From JAGOUA01 sp964428975 (GTDB lineage Bacteria; Patescibacteriota; Patescibacteriia; 2-12-FULL-60-25): a stretch of DNA of 64,000 nt. Where the stretch lies: NCBI GenBank assembly GCA_964428975.1, contig CAYSAI010000001.1:124001-188000 (forward strand), read 5' to 3'. The translations under genes and the position numbers were made by a program. Below, one piece after another: positions 35,950 through 44,904 of the stretch. Position 1 is the first letter of the stretch. Every line of letters begins with the position of its first letter. A model generated the notes under the pieces. The model was not told the DNA's origin, ran no database searches, and worked only from the letters and a program-made list of their open reading frames with translations.

Positions 35950-37217
35950 ACGTTTATTTCTAACTTGCCCGTAACCAGCTGCGGCATGAGTAGATCACGC
36001 ATTTGTTGAAGATTTTCGTTTACCAGCTGAATACTATCAATCTCATCAAATAAACTCCGGACGAATTCAGAAAACATTTTCTGCAGAGTGATTGGTGGAC
36101 AAATAAATTTATAATCCGTGACTCTGTCCGGTGACAGGTGCAGCACATTCGCGCCGTTGGCATGATTTTTTACATGATCAGAAAAATCGGACCAACGTAA
36201 AAAAGAATAAAGAAAATCTTTTTCGCAGTTTTCTTTTGGTTCAATTTTTATCAGATCCATAGAGATGACGGCAAAACCTCCGTCTAGGAAAGGAATCCTC
36301 GCAACCCTCGCAACAATCATCCTTTCTTGGGTCATGTCAGTTACTGCCATAACCACATCTCCTTTGCTTACTTTCTGAGTTTCTTTGTATGAACCAGAAA
36401 AAAGCTTCACTCCATCCTTTCTGAACCCTCCGAATCTTCGGATGCACTTCAAATTTATAAATGGGATACTTTTTTCATTTTCAACTAAGTCCTCGCTTGA
36501 ATAAGATTTTCCTCTATATATCGAAATACAGTTACTCAACTCCAATCTGTTCCAACCCTTAGGTAAACCACCCTGACCAAACTCGACCTTCTCCCATCCA
36601 GGGTACCGAAAATTTATAAACCATTCGATGTAAACTTTTTTAGCTATTTCTTCAAGAATTTTAGTACGACGATTATTATTCTCTATTAAATCATCGTAAG
36701 CAGATAAAACTCCTGCGACAGCTTTCTGTGTTTTAAGAGGTAGATAATCGACCATTAAATTTTCAAGTTCACTGCCTCTTATGCCGGCTGCTGCAACTTG
36801 CATTACTAAAGATTGCGTTTTCCCTTTCCCCTTAGGGGATGAAAAATAGTAAAAATAGTAAACCGGATCTGCGACATCCTTTTTAAGACGGACTCTAATA
36901 AGGTGAGACTCAAAAGTTGTTTTTTGATTGGCACCCAAAAATACAGAGCATTTCCCCGCGCCTTCGGCAACCAGTGACTGTCTAGCAAAAAGTAAATCGC
37001 CCCTCTCAAGCAAACCCTGTTCCCGTTCTTTTGTTGTAAGTGGGACAAGCTCCATGGAAACCATGTCATCAATCCTATCGAATTTAAAAATCTCACCCAT
37101 ATTTACCATTGGGTATCCAGCGCCCCGCACCTTTTTCGGTTTACTTACCCCATTCCTTGAAGAAATCGAGTAGAGATCTCCGAATCTAATCTCTCTTTCT
37201 TGTTGCTTGATGTGCAT
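35946..37217 (-). CDS. hsdS: Type I restriction enzyme, specificity subunit
   Basis: HsdS chooses the bipartite DNA target. The 423-aa protein has two target-recognition domains separated by a conserved helix (QKAVAGVLSAYDDLIENNNRRTKILEEIAKKVYIEWF) and ends with the second spacer helix (FVRSLFDEIDSIQLVNENLQQMRDLLMPQLVTG). Both domains are intact and there is no sign of inversion repeats. Its DNA is visibly more AT-rich than the neighbours, as is common for exchangeable specificity genes. Confidence 0.95.
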   Translation of the reverse strand: MHIKQQEREIRFGDLYSISSRNGVSKPKKVRGAGYPMVNMGEIFKFDRIDDMVSMELVPLTTKEREQGLLERGDLLFARQSLVAEGAGKCSVFLGANQKTTFESHLIRVRLKKDVADPVYYFYYFSSPKGKGKTQSLVMQVAAAGIRGSELENLMVDYLPLKTQKAVAGVLSAYDDLIENNNRRTKILEEIAKKVYIEWFINFRYPGWEKVEFGQGGLPKGWNRLELSNCISIYRGKSYSSEDLVENEKSIPFINLKCIRRFGGFRKDGVKLFSGSYKETQKVSKGDVVMAVTDMTQERMIVARVARIPFLDGGFAVISMDLIKIEPKENCEKDFLYSFLRWSDFSDHVKNHANGANVLHLSPDRVTDYKFICPPITLQKMFSEFVRSLFDEIDSIQLVNENLQQMRDLLMPQLVTGKLEINV

Positions 37218-37222
37218 AGAGT

Positions 37223-38758
37223 CTATTTCCCCTGGATCAACCTATTAAAGTCACCAGAGATCTTCTTTTCAAGACTATGAGCTTCTTCGGTCAGCTGTAA
37301 AAATTCCTCATGAAGCGTTTTGGCCGAGATCCCAAAATCCTCATCCGATTGCGTTGATTCAACTATGCCAACATACCTTCCCGCGTTCAGCGAATATCCA
37401 GCATTACGTACATCTTCAACCGTAACTACTTTGCAAAGACCATTTATATCTTGATACTTTTTTGCTCCCTCCTCCTCGCGATAGCTCCGAACAATCTCTG
37501 CAATTTGTTTAATCTGTTCGTCCGTCCATTCGCGATGCGCTCGATCAATCTGCTTATAGATGCTACGCGCATCAATAAAAAGGATCCTATTGTTTCGATC
37601 AGTTTTCTTTTTTCCTTTATCTAGAAACCAAAGTGTTACAGGCAAGGTGACGTTATAAAACATATTCGAACTGACTGCGACCATAACATCAATGAGACCA
37701 TCATCGATAAGTCTTTGTCGAATATCCTTTTCACTGTGTCCAGCATCGCTTGCAGAATTTGCCATCACAAAGCCAGCACGCCCTCCGTCCTTAAGCGCAT
37801 TCAAGAAAATTTGTATCCAAAGATAGTTGCCGTTATCTGTGCGTGGCAGACCATAAGAAAAGCGTGGGTCATCCTTGATGCGCTCTTTATCAATACCGTC
37901 TACGTTGAACGGCGGATTCGCCATCGCAAAATCGAACTTACCAAGTGAGTGATGTAAGTCTTCGTAATAAGTGTTGCCCTGCCTTATATCTCCAGAGAGT
38001 CCATGGATCGCCAAGTTCATTTTGGCTATCCGGACAGTCTGATCAGTTTTTTCTTGTCCGTAGATAGAAATTTCACGGGATGCCTTGGCTTTCTTCCCAT
38101 TTTCAAGATGACGCTTGATAAACTCAAGAGATTGTACAAACATGCCGCCCGAACCACATGCAGGGTCATAGATCTTGCCTTGATATGGTTCTAGAATTTC
38201 GACAATCAATTTAACGATAGAAGTCGGAGTAAAGAACTCACCGCCACCTGAACCATCTGCTATCGCGAACTTGCCGAGAAAATACTCGTAGATAAGACCA
38301 AACGCATCGCCCTCAATACTATCTGGAATATGGTTAAGGTTTTTGAGAAGGGCGATAATAGCTGGATTGTCGAGCAGGTTATAATTCTTTGGTAAGATAC
38401 CCGCGAGTTCTTTATTGCCCGATTCGATATCCTTCATCGCATCATTTACTGCTTTTCCCATGTCTGTTCCTTCTGGAAGAGAAATGAGATGCAAGAAGCT
38501 CGCACTCTCCGGAATATAAAGAACCCCACGAGATTGATAATCTTCGGAAGTAATTGAACGCTGTCGTTTTGAGCTAACTTCTCCGCGTTCAGCTTCAATC
38601 TCCTTCTTTGCTTTACCAAACTTTACATCGGCAAATTTTAAAAAGATGAGTCCAAGAACTGGTTCCGCAAATTCGTTGAGCCGCAAAGAGGAGTTGGCGC
38701 GTAAATGATCCGCAGCCTCCCAAAGTTTGCTCTCTAGTTGTTTGATATCGGATGACAT
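37223..38758 (-). CDS. hsdM: Type I restriction enzyme, methylase subunit
   Basis: HsdM methylates adenine in the target recognised by HsdS. The 511-aa protein has the N-terminal HsdM helices (LESKLWEAADHLRANS), SAM-binding DPACGSGGMF and catalytic NPPFN, and a C-terminal helix for HsdS binding. I place the start at 38758, where the family N-terminus begins; the longer frame to 38890 runs through the end of the upstream HTH gene. The gap to that gene is 7 nt. Confidence 0.95.
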   Translation of the reverse strand: MSSDIKQLESKLWEAADHLRANSSLRLNEFAEPVLGLIFLKFADVKFGKAKKEIEAERGEVSSKRQRSITSEDYQSRGVLYIPESASFLHLISLPEGTDMGKAVNDAMKDIESGNKELAGILPKNYNLLDNPAIIALLKNLNHIPDSIEGDAFGLIYEYFLGKFAIADGSGGGEFFTPTSIVKLIVEILEPYQGKIYDPACGSGGMFVQSLEFIKRHLENGKKAKASREISIYGQEKTDQTVRIAKMNLAIHGLSGDIRQGNTYYEDLHHSLGKFDFAMANPPFNVDGIDKERIKDDPRFSYGLPRTDNGNYLWIQIFLNALKDGGRAGFVMANSASDAGHSEKDIRQRLIDDGLIDVMVAVSSNMFYNVTLPVTLWFLDKGKKKTDRNNRILFIDARSIYKQIDRAHREWTDEQIKQIAEIVRSYREEEGAKKYQDINGLCKVVTVEDVRNAGYSLNAGRYVGIVESTQSDEDFGISAKTLHEEFLQLTEEAHSLEKKISGDFNRLIQGK

Positions 38759-38765
38759 ATGAGTT

Positions 38766-38969
38766 TTATGATCGACCTTTACGAAGCAGTTCGAGAACGT
38801 CTGCTTTACGGTATCGTCTGTCTTTACGTGCACCGAACCTGATCGCTTTGAAGAATCCGCTGTTATCCCATTTACGTAGAGTATTGGCATGACAATTCAG
38901 GACTTCGTAGGCCTGCTTGAGGGTAAGTAGGTCGGGGAGCTTGCCGAGTAAGCTTTTCGATTTATCCAT
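38766..38969 (-). CDS. Small helix-turn-helix DNA-binding protein (MerR/excisionase type)
   Basis: The 67-aa protein is essentially one winged helix domain: LLTLKQAYEVLNCHANTLRKWDNSGFFKAIRFG followed by RRYRKADVLELL. Such proteins act as excisionases or small regulators. It heads the minus-strand operon before hsdM and sits divergently from the serine recombinase at 39075, so it could be either a recombination directionality factor or the operon regulator. The ATG at 38969 has a GTGAGG box; a longer start at 38990 is possible. Confidence 0.75.
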   Translation of the reverse strand: MDKSKSLLGKLPDLLTLKQAYEVLNCHANTLRKWDNSGFFKAIRFGARKDRRYRKADVLELLRKGRS

Positions 38970-39074
38970 AAACCTCACATAAGTTACCATGATGGATATG
39001 CTCAGTAAAGGGACTTTGGAGGCTTTCTAGGCACCCTGGACGCCCCACCGCCCTGGCGTCATCAGTGTGGTCGT

Positions 39075-40424
39075 ATGATGACCAAATCCATAACAAGGCC
39101 TGTAGGGGCTCCCGACCGCACACAAACCGAACAGATCCCCAAAAAAGTGAAGTACTGCCTATACGCGAGAAAGAGCACGGAAAGCGAAGAGCGTCAGGTG
39201 TTATCCATTGATTCTCAAGTCAAAGAGATGCTCCAATTAGCCGAAAGAGAGGGGCTGGATGTGGTCGAGATGCGACGCGAAAGCCACTCGGCAAAATCGA
39301 CAGGCGAACGACCGGTGTACAACGAGCTGCTCGCGGATATTCGACTCGGAAAATTCGGCGGCATTCTTACGTGGGCACCGGATCGGTTGAGCAGAAACGC
39401 TGGAGACCTTGGTGCGCTCGTTGATCTCATGGATCAAGGGCTACTTCATGAGATTCGAACGTATGGTCAAAAGTTCACGAATATCCCGAACGAGAAGTTC
39501 ATGCTAATGATTCTGGGATCTACAGCCAAACTTGAAAACGACCATCGAGGCGAGAACGTGAAGCGCGGACTACGGACGAGAGCTGAAATGGGCTTGTGGC
39601 CGGGAGTAGCACCGCTGGGATATTTGAACCAAGGACGGATGGATAGAAAATGCCAAATTCTCGTCGATCCTGTCCGAGCACCGATCATCAAACAGATATT
39701 TGAGAAGATGGGGTACGAGCTATGGAGTGGAAGAAAAATCTACAACTGGCTGAAGCACGATCTTAATTTCAAAACACGAGGCAACAAATCGCTCACTCTT
39801 AGCGGTCTCTATCGTATCATCGACAACCACATGTACTACGGCGTGTTTGAACGACCGATAAAAAGCGGAAACTGGTACGAAGGCAAACACACGCCGATTA
39901 TCACGAAAGAATTGTTTGATAAAGCCCAAGCCCAGCTCAAACGTGACCAGATCGTACGCGAGAACAAAGAGTTCGCATTCACCAAGTTGTTTACATGCGG
40001 CCTTTGCGGATCGGGCATCAGCGCGGAAGAAAAATATAAGCAGCTCAAAGACGGAACGACTGCGAAGTACGTCTACTACGGTTGTTCTCGTGCACGAGAT
40101 CGCAACTGCAAAAATCAGTACATTCGTGAGGAAGAGCTCATCACGCAGTTATTCAACATCATGGATCAGGTGAATATTAATGAACTTGGAATGCGGCACA
40201 AACTCGAAGAAGAAATAAAACGATTCGGGAAATTCCAGAGCATCGTTCTCGGGGGCAAGGGGAAACAAGACCCAGCAGAAGCAGAAGTAAATATACGTAC
40301 ATACGTGAAATATCTCCTGAAGGAAGGAACCGTGACGGAGAAGCGGGAGCTGCTGGGAAATCTGAGGAGTAGGTTGGTTTATACCAATAAGACGATCACT
40401 CTCTTGAAAGAAGAATCCGAGTAA
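39075..40424 (+). CDS. Large serine recombinase/integrase
   Basis: These enzymes integrate and excise mobile elements through a Ser nucleophile. The 449-aa protein has the catalytic domain starting KYCLYARKSTESEERQVLS (nucleophile Ser in ARKS), RPVYNELLADI, the DRLSRN Arg motif, then a recombinase domain (GLWPGVAPLGYLN). A zinc ribbon follows with Cys pairs in CGLCGSG and GCSRARDRNC, plus a C-terminal coiled coil. A start at 39078 is equally possible. It is the best candidate for the integrase of the island; I could not identify att sites. Confidence 0.92.
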   Translation: MMTKSITRPVGAPDRTQTEQIPKKVKYCLYARKSTESEERQVLSIDSQVKEMLQLAEREGLDVVEMRRESHSAKSTGERPVYNELLADIRLGKFGGILTWAPDRLSRNAGDLGALVDLMDQGLLHEIRTYGQKFTNIPNEKFMLMILGSTAKLENDHRGENVKRGLRTRAEMGLWPGVAPLGYLNQGRMDRKCQILVDPVRAPIIKQIFEKMGYELWSGRKIYNWLKHDLNFKTRGNKSLTLSGLYRIIDNHMYYGVFERPIKSGNWYEGKHTPIITKELFDKAQAQLKRDQIVRENKEFAFTKLFTCGLCGSGISAEEKYKQLKDGTTAKYVYYGCSRARDRNCKNQYIREEELITQLFNIMDQVNINELGMRHKLEEEIKRFGKFQSIVLGGKGKQDPAEAEVNIRTYVKYLLKEGTVTEKRELLGNLRSRLVYTNKTITLLKEESE

Positions 40425-40431
40425 CGAATTC

Positions 40432-43400
40432 TCACTTAATCACTTCTTTAAGTCCCCAGAAAGGCTGACCACCCTCATGTATTAGCGCATTTATCAGGTC
40501 TGTTGTTTTTGATTTTGTTATAGGATTCTCAAATAATATTTTGAGAGCATCAACCCATTCATTGCGCAGATAGAACGGGATACGCATCTGCTTATTACGC
40601 ACACCGGCTTCTAAGATATGAAGACGGAGTATTTCCAATGTTGTCTCAGGAGAAATTTTGGCCATCTCTAAGATGGAGTCATTGAGTCCATAATCCCAAT
40701 CTATGACGCCCTCTGTTTTTGAAAGAGTTTTCTTGATTTGTTCTATCAACCAAGGTAGATCGAAGATATCTTTTTTGGTATTCATCCAGAAGTCAAAACT
40801 CGTCAAGGCCTCTACTTCGCTATTCTCAAGTGCGAAGTCCCAGAAATTCATTAACTTCTGTTTGATGTCCTGGTTTCCCATGACTAATACATCCGCATCC
40901 TGATTGGCGCCTGAAATAAAAAGACGTCCAATGAATCCAATAAATTCTCCGTGCTGTTCGACATCAGGATTTGCCCAAAATGCCTTTAGCAGTGGATGGT
41001 CTAATCCAAATCCATCGTAGTGAATAAAGGCCAACGCTAAATGCGTTGCGAGTCCTTCGTCGATATCTTTGGAGTACCTACGGGTGCCCTCCATCGTTGT
41101 AGGATTATCAATCGCACGTTTGTAGAGCTCTTGGATCTTAGGATCAAAAAATAGTTCTTGATAGAGATTATTAGCCAGATAGCCCTCCCATGCCGCTTGA
41201 TACAAATGTCCCTTGTCAGCCTCGGCGCTGAAAATTGATGGTAACTGGTTTTGTAGCCATGAAGCATCCCTGAAGTAAAAAGTTGGTAGAGTATGCCCAA
41301 ACATGAACATGATCGCACGTGTATTCTCTCGCGCTAAGAGCTCTGAATATAGCTGTGTGACATCATCGGCAATTTTTTTACCATCTGGGATTAATCGTTT
41401 TCCATCAAGTGAAATGAAAGAGAGAAGTGCTTCAAATGCTCGGCCACGTACGGAATTAATCGCCATTGAGTAAGGGTCACTAACTTTATACTCTTGGTCG
41501 CTCGGCGCCTTCACTTTAGAGCTTGCGCTCTCAATTTGTTCATCCTTAGGCTCTGGATCGCGATGTTGGAGAAGGTACTTAATTAGCGCAAAGCACTTGT
41601 CTCGCAAGGTATTAAAATCAATAAACCGATTTTCTCGTGCGCCGTTTAATAGCTCTTGCAACACATCGCCCATCGAATCATGAACTGTAGTCCAGGACGC
41701 TAGCCATCCTCCACTCTGTCTATCTTGTGGTGGGTCTTCGAACGGAGTAGCCGCGCCTGATAGATTGACCGCGCCCAAAAGATTGACCACTTCGGATAGA
41801 TCGGAGTCCGCTGGCAACTTATCCGCTCGGAGCAGGTCATAGATTCCCCGGAGATATGAGTATGTGTAATGGGGGTGCAACAGCTCGCGATCGAAAAAGA
41901 GTGAGGCGAACTTTAAATATTCTTCTGCTTTTTCTTCCATCTGCTTTTTCATGCGATCTCCTACACCCTCTGCGTTCCTTGGACGAAGAAAATCATCATC
42001 TTGAAACGTTTCCTTCAGACGCATTGGCGACCAATCATTTTTTAACTTTTGAACTATCTCTGGGACCGGTATTTGCCAATCCGTGTTTTCTCCGGGTGGT
42101 TGCGGAATCACCATACCACCACGGCCATGGGTAATTAGTGGCTCTGGATGATAGTCTGGGTTTAATGATCCGAAAATTTCTTCGGCGCGTTGTTTTTCTT
42201 CTGCCGTGAGTAGAGAGTATGCGCAAGAGAGTATTCTTTTTCCATCTCGCTTCAATCGGTCGTCTCCAGCGAATGAGCTCAGTACCTTTGCAACAAACTC
42301 ACGCTGTTCTTCCTCTGAGAGAATAAAAAAACGGATCTGAACAACGTGCAGGTATTCTGGACCCATCAAGAGATCATGTACTTCCTTACAACTAAAAATT
42401 TTAAATAGCTCCGCTTTAATTTCTACTTTGAAAGTATCTGGGCAAAAACTCAAAATATAAAGCCGTAGACGATACATCGACTGACTGTCGGGCAGTGTCA
42501 ATATATATTCGTTATAAATTCGGTGTGCTGCTTCATTTTCCGTGCATCGCGCCCCAATGGTACGTTGAGCAAGCTTCTTACATAACGCTACAAGTTCACG
42601 TACATCATTTTGATGCATTGGGTTGGCATTCTGTCCTAGCTCCAGTCCAAAAAAGTCAACGTCGTATAGATGCAGACTGTCGTAGATTTTGAACTCACCA
42701 TTTTCTATCGGCTCACCAAGAGAAACAATTTGAGCTAATACTTTTGCAACCAAGCGTAGAGCATTCTCAGCATTGATCTCATCAACATCTGCAATATATT
42801 TAAAAATATGAGCGTGTCTAAAATCCTTGAAATAGAACGGGCTATCAGACGTAAATATATTTTTCTCCGTTGAAAAATCTTCTCGAGATAGCACTGATAG
42901 GACTTCCTCGGCAACTATTAGCAGGCTCTCGTATTCTTTTGCATCAGACAAGGCCTTCAGAACCTTCTCATATTCAAAACCCCATCTATTAAACTTTGCC
43001 ATGAGTCTCACCCAGCTCTCATCTCTTATCTTAGCTGCCAGTCTTTTGAGTTCCGAAGCTGGTAAGATACTGCAGATCCACAAGAAACGATCAACGACTT
43101 CAGGATTGAAACTAGCTGAAGAACTTGGTACTGCTAGGAGGATATTGGCCACCTGCGAGGGCGCATCGACCGCCATTCGTGTCAGGTAATCCAATTCTGG
43201 TAGTCTGAATGAATAACGCGTTACATCTTCAGCCTTCTTTTTTATTTCATCCAGCAGACCATTTGACCAAATATAATCGAGCCAGCCCGAATTTGCATTG
43301 GCAAAAAAATAATTGCGTGCGTCTGGATTTAACCCAAGCAGCGTAGTTATTTCTGTGACATTAATCTGTGCAGGATCTTTCTTTAAAAGCTGATCAATCT

Positions 43401-43905
43401 CGGCATGAACATCCAGCTGACGACGGAGAACTTCGAACAGAAGTCTGCTGAAGCCAGAGACAATTTTTTCTAATACATCCACCGTTATAACAACCGGCTG
43501 ACTCTCCGACCCTCCTATTAAAGACGCTTTTCCGACTTCAGTAAAATTATGATGGGCGAGATTATCCAATAACCCTTGATATCTACCAACCTCATCTCGT
43601 CTCGAACTGTCGTAGGTCGAACCGTATTCAGTCAATGCTTTATCCCGCGCACCGCGCTCATTAAAATGATAAAGGATTTCTCGGAGAGAATGCGCCGCCT
43701 GTGCTATTTGGTCGGGATTGGATCTAAGCTCCAATTGCATCACAAAGAGTGCCCCTCGGAGCATATCCGACGGACGTGTCTCATGTACCGATGCATGAGC
43801 ATAAAAAGTATCTAAACGTTTACAGAGTTCATCAAGATCCGGAGTAAGCTGTATCGGCTTAGATGGATTGGTTACGATTGAGGCTGGTAACGCTTGATCA
43901 TCCAT
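40432..43905 (-). CDS. Large helical-repeat protein of unknown family, 1157 aa
   Basis: No family recognised with confidence. The protein is helical from end to end, with no Walker motifs, membrane segments, or obvious catalytic triads. A late segment (QAAWEGYLANNLYQELFFDPKIQELYKRA) recalls helical C-terminal regions of large bacterial defence proteins such as SIR2/DUF4020-type or STAND sensors, but that is an impression only. It lies just beyond the recombinase and next to the restriction operon. A TATAAT box ends 8 nt before the ATG at 43905. Confidence 0.7.
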   Translation of the reverse strand: MDDQALPASIVTNPSKPIQLTPDLDELCKRLDTFYAHASVHETRPSDMLRGALFVMQLELRSNPDQIAQAAHSLREILYHFNERGARDKALTEYGSTYDSSRRDEVGRYQGLLDNLAHHNFTEVGKASLIGGSESQPVVITVDVLEKIVSGFSRLLFEVLRRQLDVHAEIDQLLKKDPAQINVTEITTLLGLNPDARNYFFANANSGWLDYIWSNGLLDEIKKKAEDVTRYSFRLPELDYLTRMAVDAPSQVANILLAVPSSSASFNPEVVDRFLWICSILPASELKRLAAKIRDESWVRLMAKFNRWGFEYEKVLKALSDAKEYESLLIVAEEVLSVLSREDFSTEKNIFTSDSPFYFKDFRHAHIFKYIADVDEINAENALRLVAKVLAQIVSLGEPIENGEFKIYDSLHLYDVDFFGLELGQNANPMHQNDVRELVALCKKLAQRTIGARCTENEAAHRIYNEYILTLPDSQSMYRLRLYILSFCPDTFKVEIKAELFKIFSCKEVHDLLMGPEYLHVVQIRFFILSEEEQREFVAKVLSSFAGDDRLKRDGKRILSCAYSLLTAEEKQRAEEIFGSLNPDYHPEPLITHGRGGMVIPQPPGENTDWQIPVPEIVQKLKNDWSPMRLKETFQDDDFLRPRNAEGVGDRMKKQMEEKAEEYLKFASLFFDRELLHPHYTYSYLRGIYDLLRADKLPADSDLSEVVNLLGAVNLSGAATPFEDPPQDRQSGGWLASWTTVHDSMGDVLQELLNGARENRFIDFNTLRDKCFALIKYLLQHRDPEPKDEQIESASSKVKAPSDQEYKVSDPYSMAINSVRGRAFEALLSFISLDGKRLIPDGKKIADDVTQLYSELLARENTRAIMFMFGHTLPTFYFRDASWLQNQLPSIFSAEADKGHLYQAAWEGYLANNLYQELFFDPKIQELYKRAIDNPTTMEGTRRYSKDIDEGLATHLALAFIHYDGFGLDHPLLKAFWANPDVEQHGEFIGFIGRLFISGANQDADVLVMGNQDIKQKLMNFWDFALENSEVEALTSFDFWMNTKKDIFDLPWLIEQIKKTLSKTEGVIDWDYGLNDSILEMAKISPETTLEILRLHILEAGVRNKQMRIPFYLRNEWVDALKILFENPITKSKTTDLINALIHEGGQPFWGLKEVIK

Positions 43906-43913
43906 AGAAAATG

Positions 43914-43919
43914 ATTATA
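43914..43919 (-). promoter_or_regulatory. -10 box of the 1157-aa gene
   Basis: TATAAT on the minus strand ends 8 nt before the ATG, giving a near-leaderless mRNA. The neighbouring hairpin CCGCCC-TTTC-GGGCGG (43929-43944), with T-rich flanks on both sides, probably insulates it. Confidence 0.65.
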
Positions 43920-44020
43920 CACACAAAACCGCCCTTTCGGGCGGCTTTGTTGGTCACAATTGATATCGCACAGATCTCGAACGCTTGAGGGCACTCGGGT
44001 CTGCCGATACTAAATTGTCA

Positions 44021-44110
44021 TGGCGGAGAGGGCGGGATTCGAACTCGCGGTACCGTTACCGGTACACCACATTTCGAGTGTGGCGCTTTCGACCACTCAG
44101 CCACCTCTCC
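44021..44110 (-). tRNA. tRNA-Ser (anticodon CGA)
   Basis: The acceptor arms GGAGAGG and CCTCTCC, anticodon loop CTCGAAA, and a long variable arm (GTACCGGTAACGGTAC) identify a class II tRNA-Ser. CCA is encoded. It marks the right side of the accessory island. Confidence 0.95.
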
Positions 44111-44210
44111 ACGCCGCACAAGGCTAGCGTATTGCCACGTTCCTCGCAATGACCTATGCGCTATGCTAGCATTTTGCCTCATTTTTTGTGGTTTGGTAAA
44201 AATCCATTCA

Positions 44211-44259
44211 ACAAAAACCGTCCCAACGTATTCGCTTCTTGCGAAATATCGTCGGGACG
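44211..44259 (-). terminator. Terminator of the small-protein operon
   Basis: A long imperfect hairpin (44219-44259, GTCCC/GGGAC at the base and TTCGC/GCGAA at the tip) is followed on the minus strand by GGTTTTTGTT. Confidence 0.75.
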
Positions 44260-44284
44260 TGAGGATGAGCATGATCTTGGTCTC

Positions 44285-44587
44285 TTAGTATTCCAGCCGC
44301 ATGAGAGTGCTATGCGCCGCTTCGAGCGCTTCGGACGCGCGGCGGAGGTTCGCAATCAAGGTCTCAACTTCTTCTGCTTCCGTGGATACGAGACTATCGA
44401 GACAAGGATGAAGTCTCTTACGCAGCTCGTCGAGCGCTTCAGCCTGCTCCTGCAAGGACGTACGAGAATCGTACGAAAGCGCACATCTGATAGCCCTCTC
44501 GAGATCATCCGCAAGCTCGTTGTTGCTCTCTGCGACACGACTCTTGATCGCGCGAAGGTTTTCCATGCAGACGCTGAGATCAGTCAT
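44285..44587 (-). CDS. Hypothetical helical protein, 100 aa
   Basis: No family recognised. The whole protein is charged and helical, probably coiled coil. The start at 44587 overlaps the stop of the upstream 64-aa gene as ATGA, so they are translated together. Confidence 0.65.
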   Translation of the reverse strand: MTDLSVCMENLRAIKSRVAESNNELADDLERAIRCALSYDSRTSLQEQAEALDELRKRLHPCLDSLVSTEAEEVETLIANLRRASEALEAAHSTLMRLEY

Positions 44588-44778
44588 GAGCCCCTCTTGA
44601 GCAAGGAGCCGATCCGCCGGATCTGTTCGGCCGCCCATTCGGTCGCCTCGCCGCGAGATCGGAGTCGATTCACTATCGTCTCGAGAGACCGGCCGTCATT
44701 CGTAAGCTCATGGAACGCCAGCACACCGAACGCTTGCACCTGCCTCAAGGCGAGTTCCTGTCGCAGTTCTTGCTCCAT
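44584..44778 (-). CDS. Hypothetical helical protein, 64 aa
   Basis: No family recognised; short, charged and helical. A GGAGGG box precedes the ATG, and the promoter TTGACA (44834-44839), 17 nt, TATGTT (44811-44816) gives a leader of about 25 nt. This is the leadered class of gene seen also at 3406 and 45975. Confidence 0.65.
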   Translation of the reverse strand: MEQELRQELALRQVQAFGVLAFHELTNDGRSLETIVNRLRSRGEATEWAAEQIRRIGSLLKRGS

Positions 44779-44810
44779 CTGATGGCCCTCCGTTGATTCA
44801 GACCCTATGA

Positions 44811-44839
44811 AACATAGCTGTTTTTTGCGGTTTTGTCAA
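44811..44839 (-). promoter_or_regulatory. Sigma70-type promoter of the 64/100-aa operon
   Basis: A consensus -35 TTGACA is separated by 17 nt from TATGTT, one of the best-formed promoters in the window. Confidence 0.7.
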
Positions 44840-44904
44840 TAATGCGGCCAGAAACAGGAAAGTAAAAAGTTGCTTCGTTTCTTCTCATGACGCATACTTT
44901 TTTC

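Noticed and set aside
23350..39050. att sites from the shared CCCTGGACG near 23358 and 39040
   Set aside because: The match is only 9 bp and inverted, while integrase att cores should be direct repeats; likely chance.
44156..44782. 208-aa plus-strand frame over the small helical genes
   Set aside because: The minus-strand pair has a consensus promoter, Shine-Dalgarno site, ATGA coupling and terminator; the plus frame has none.
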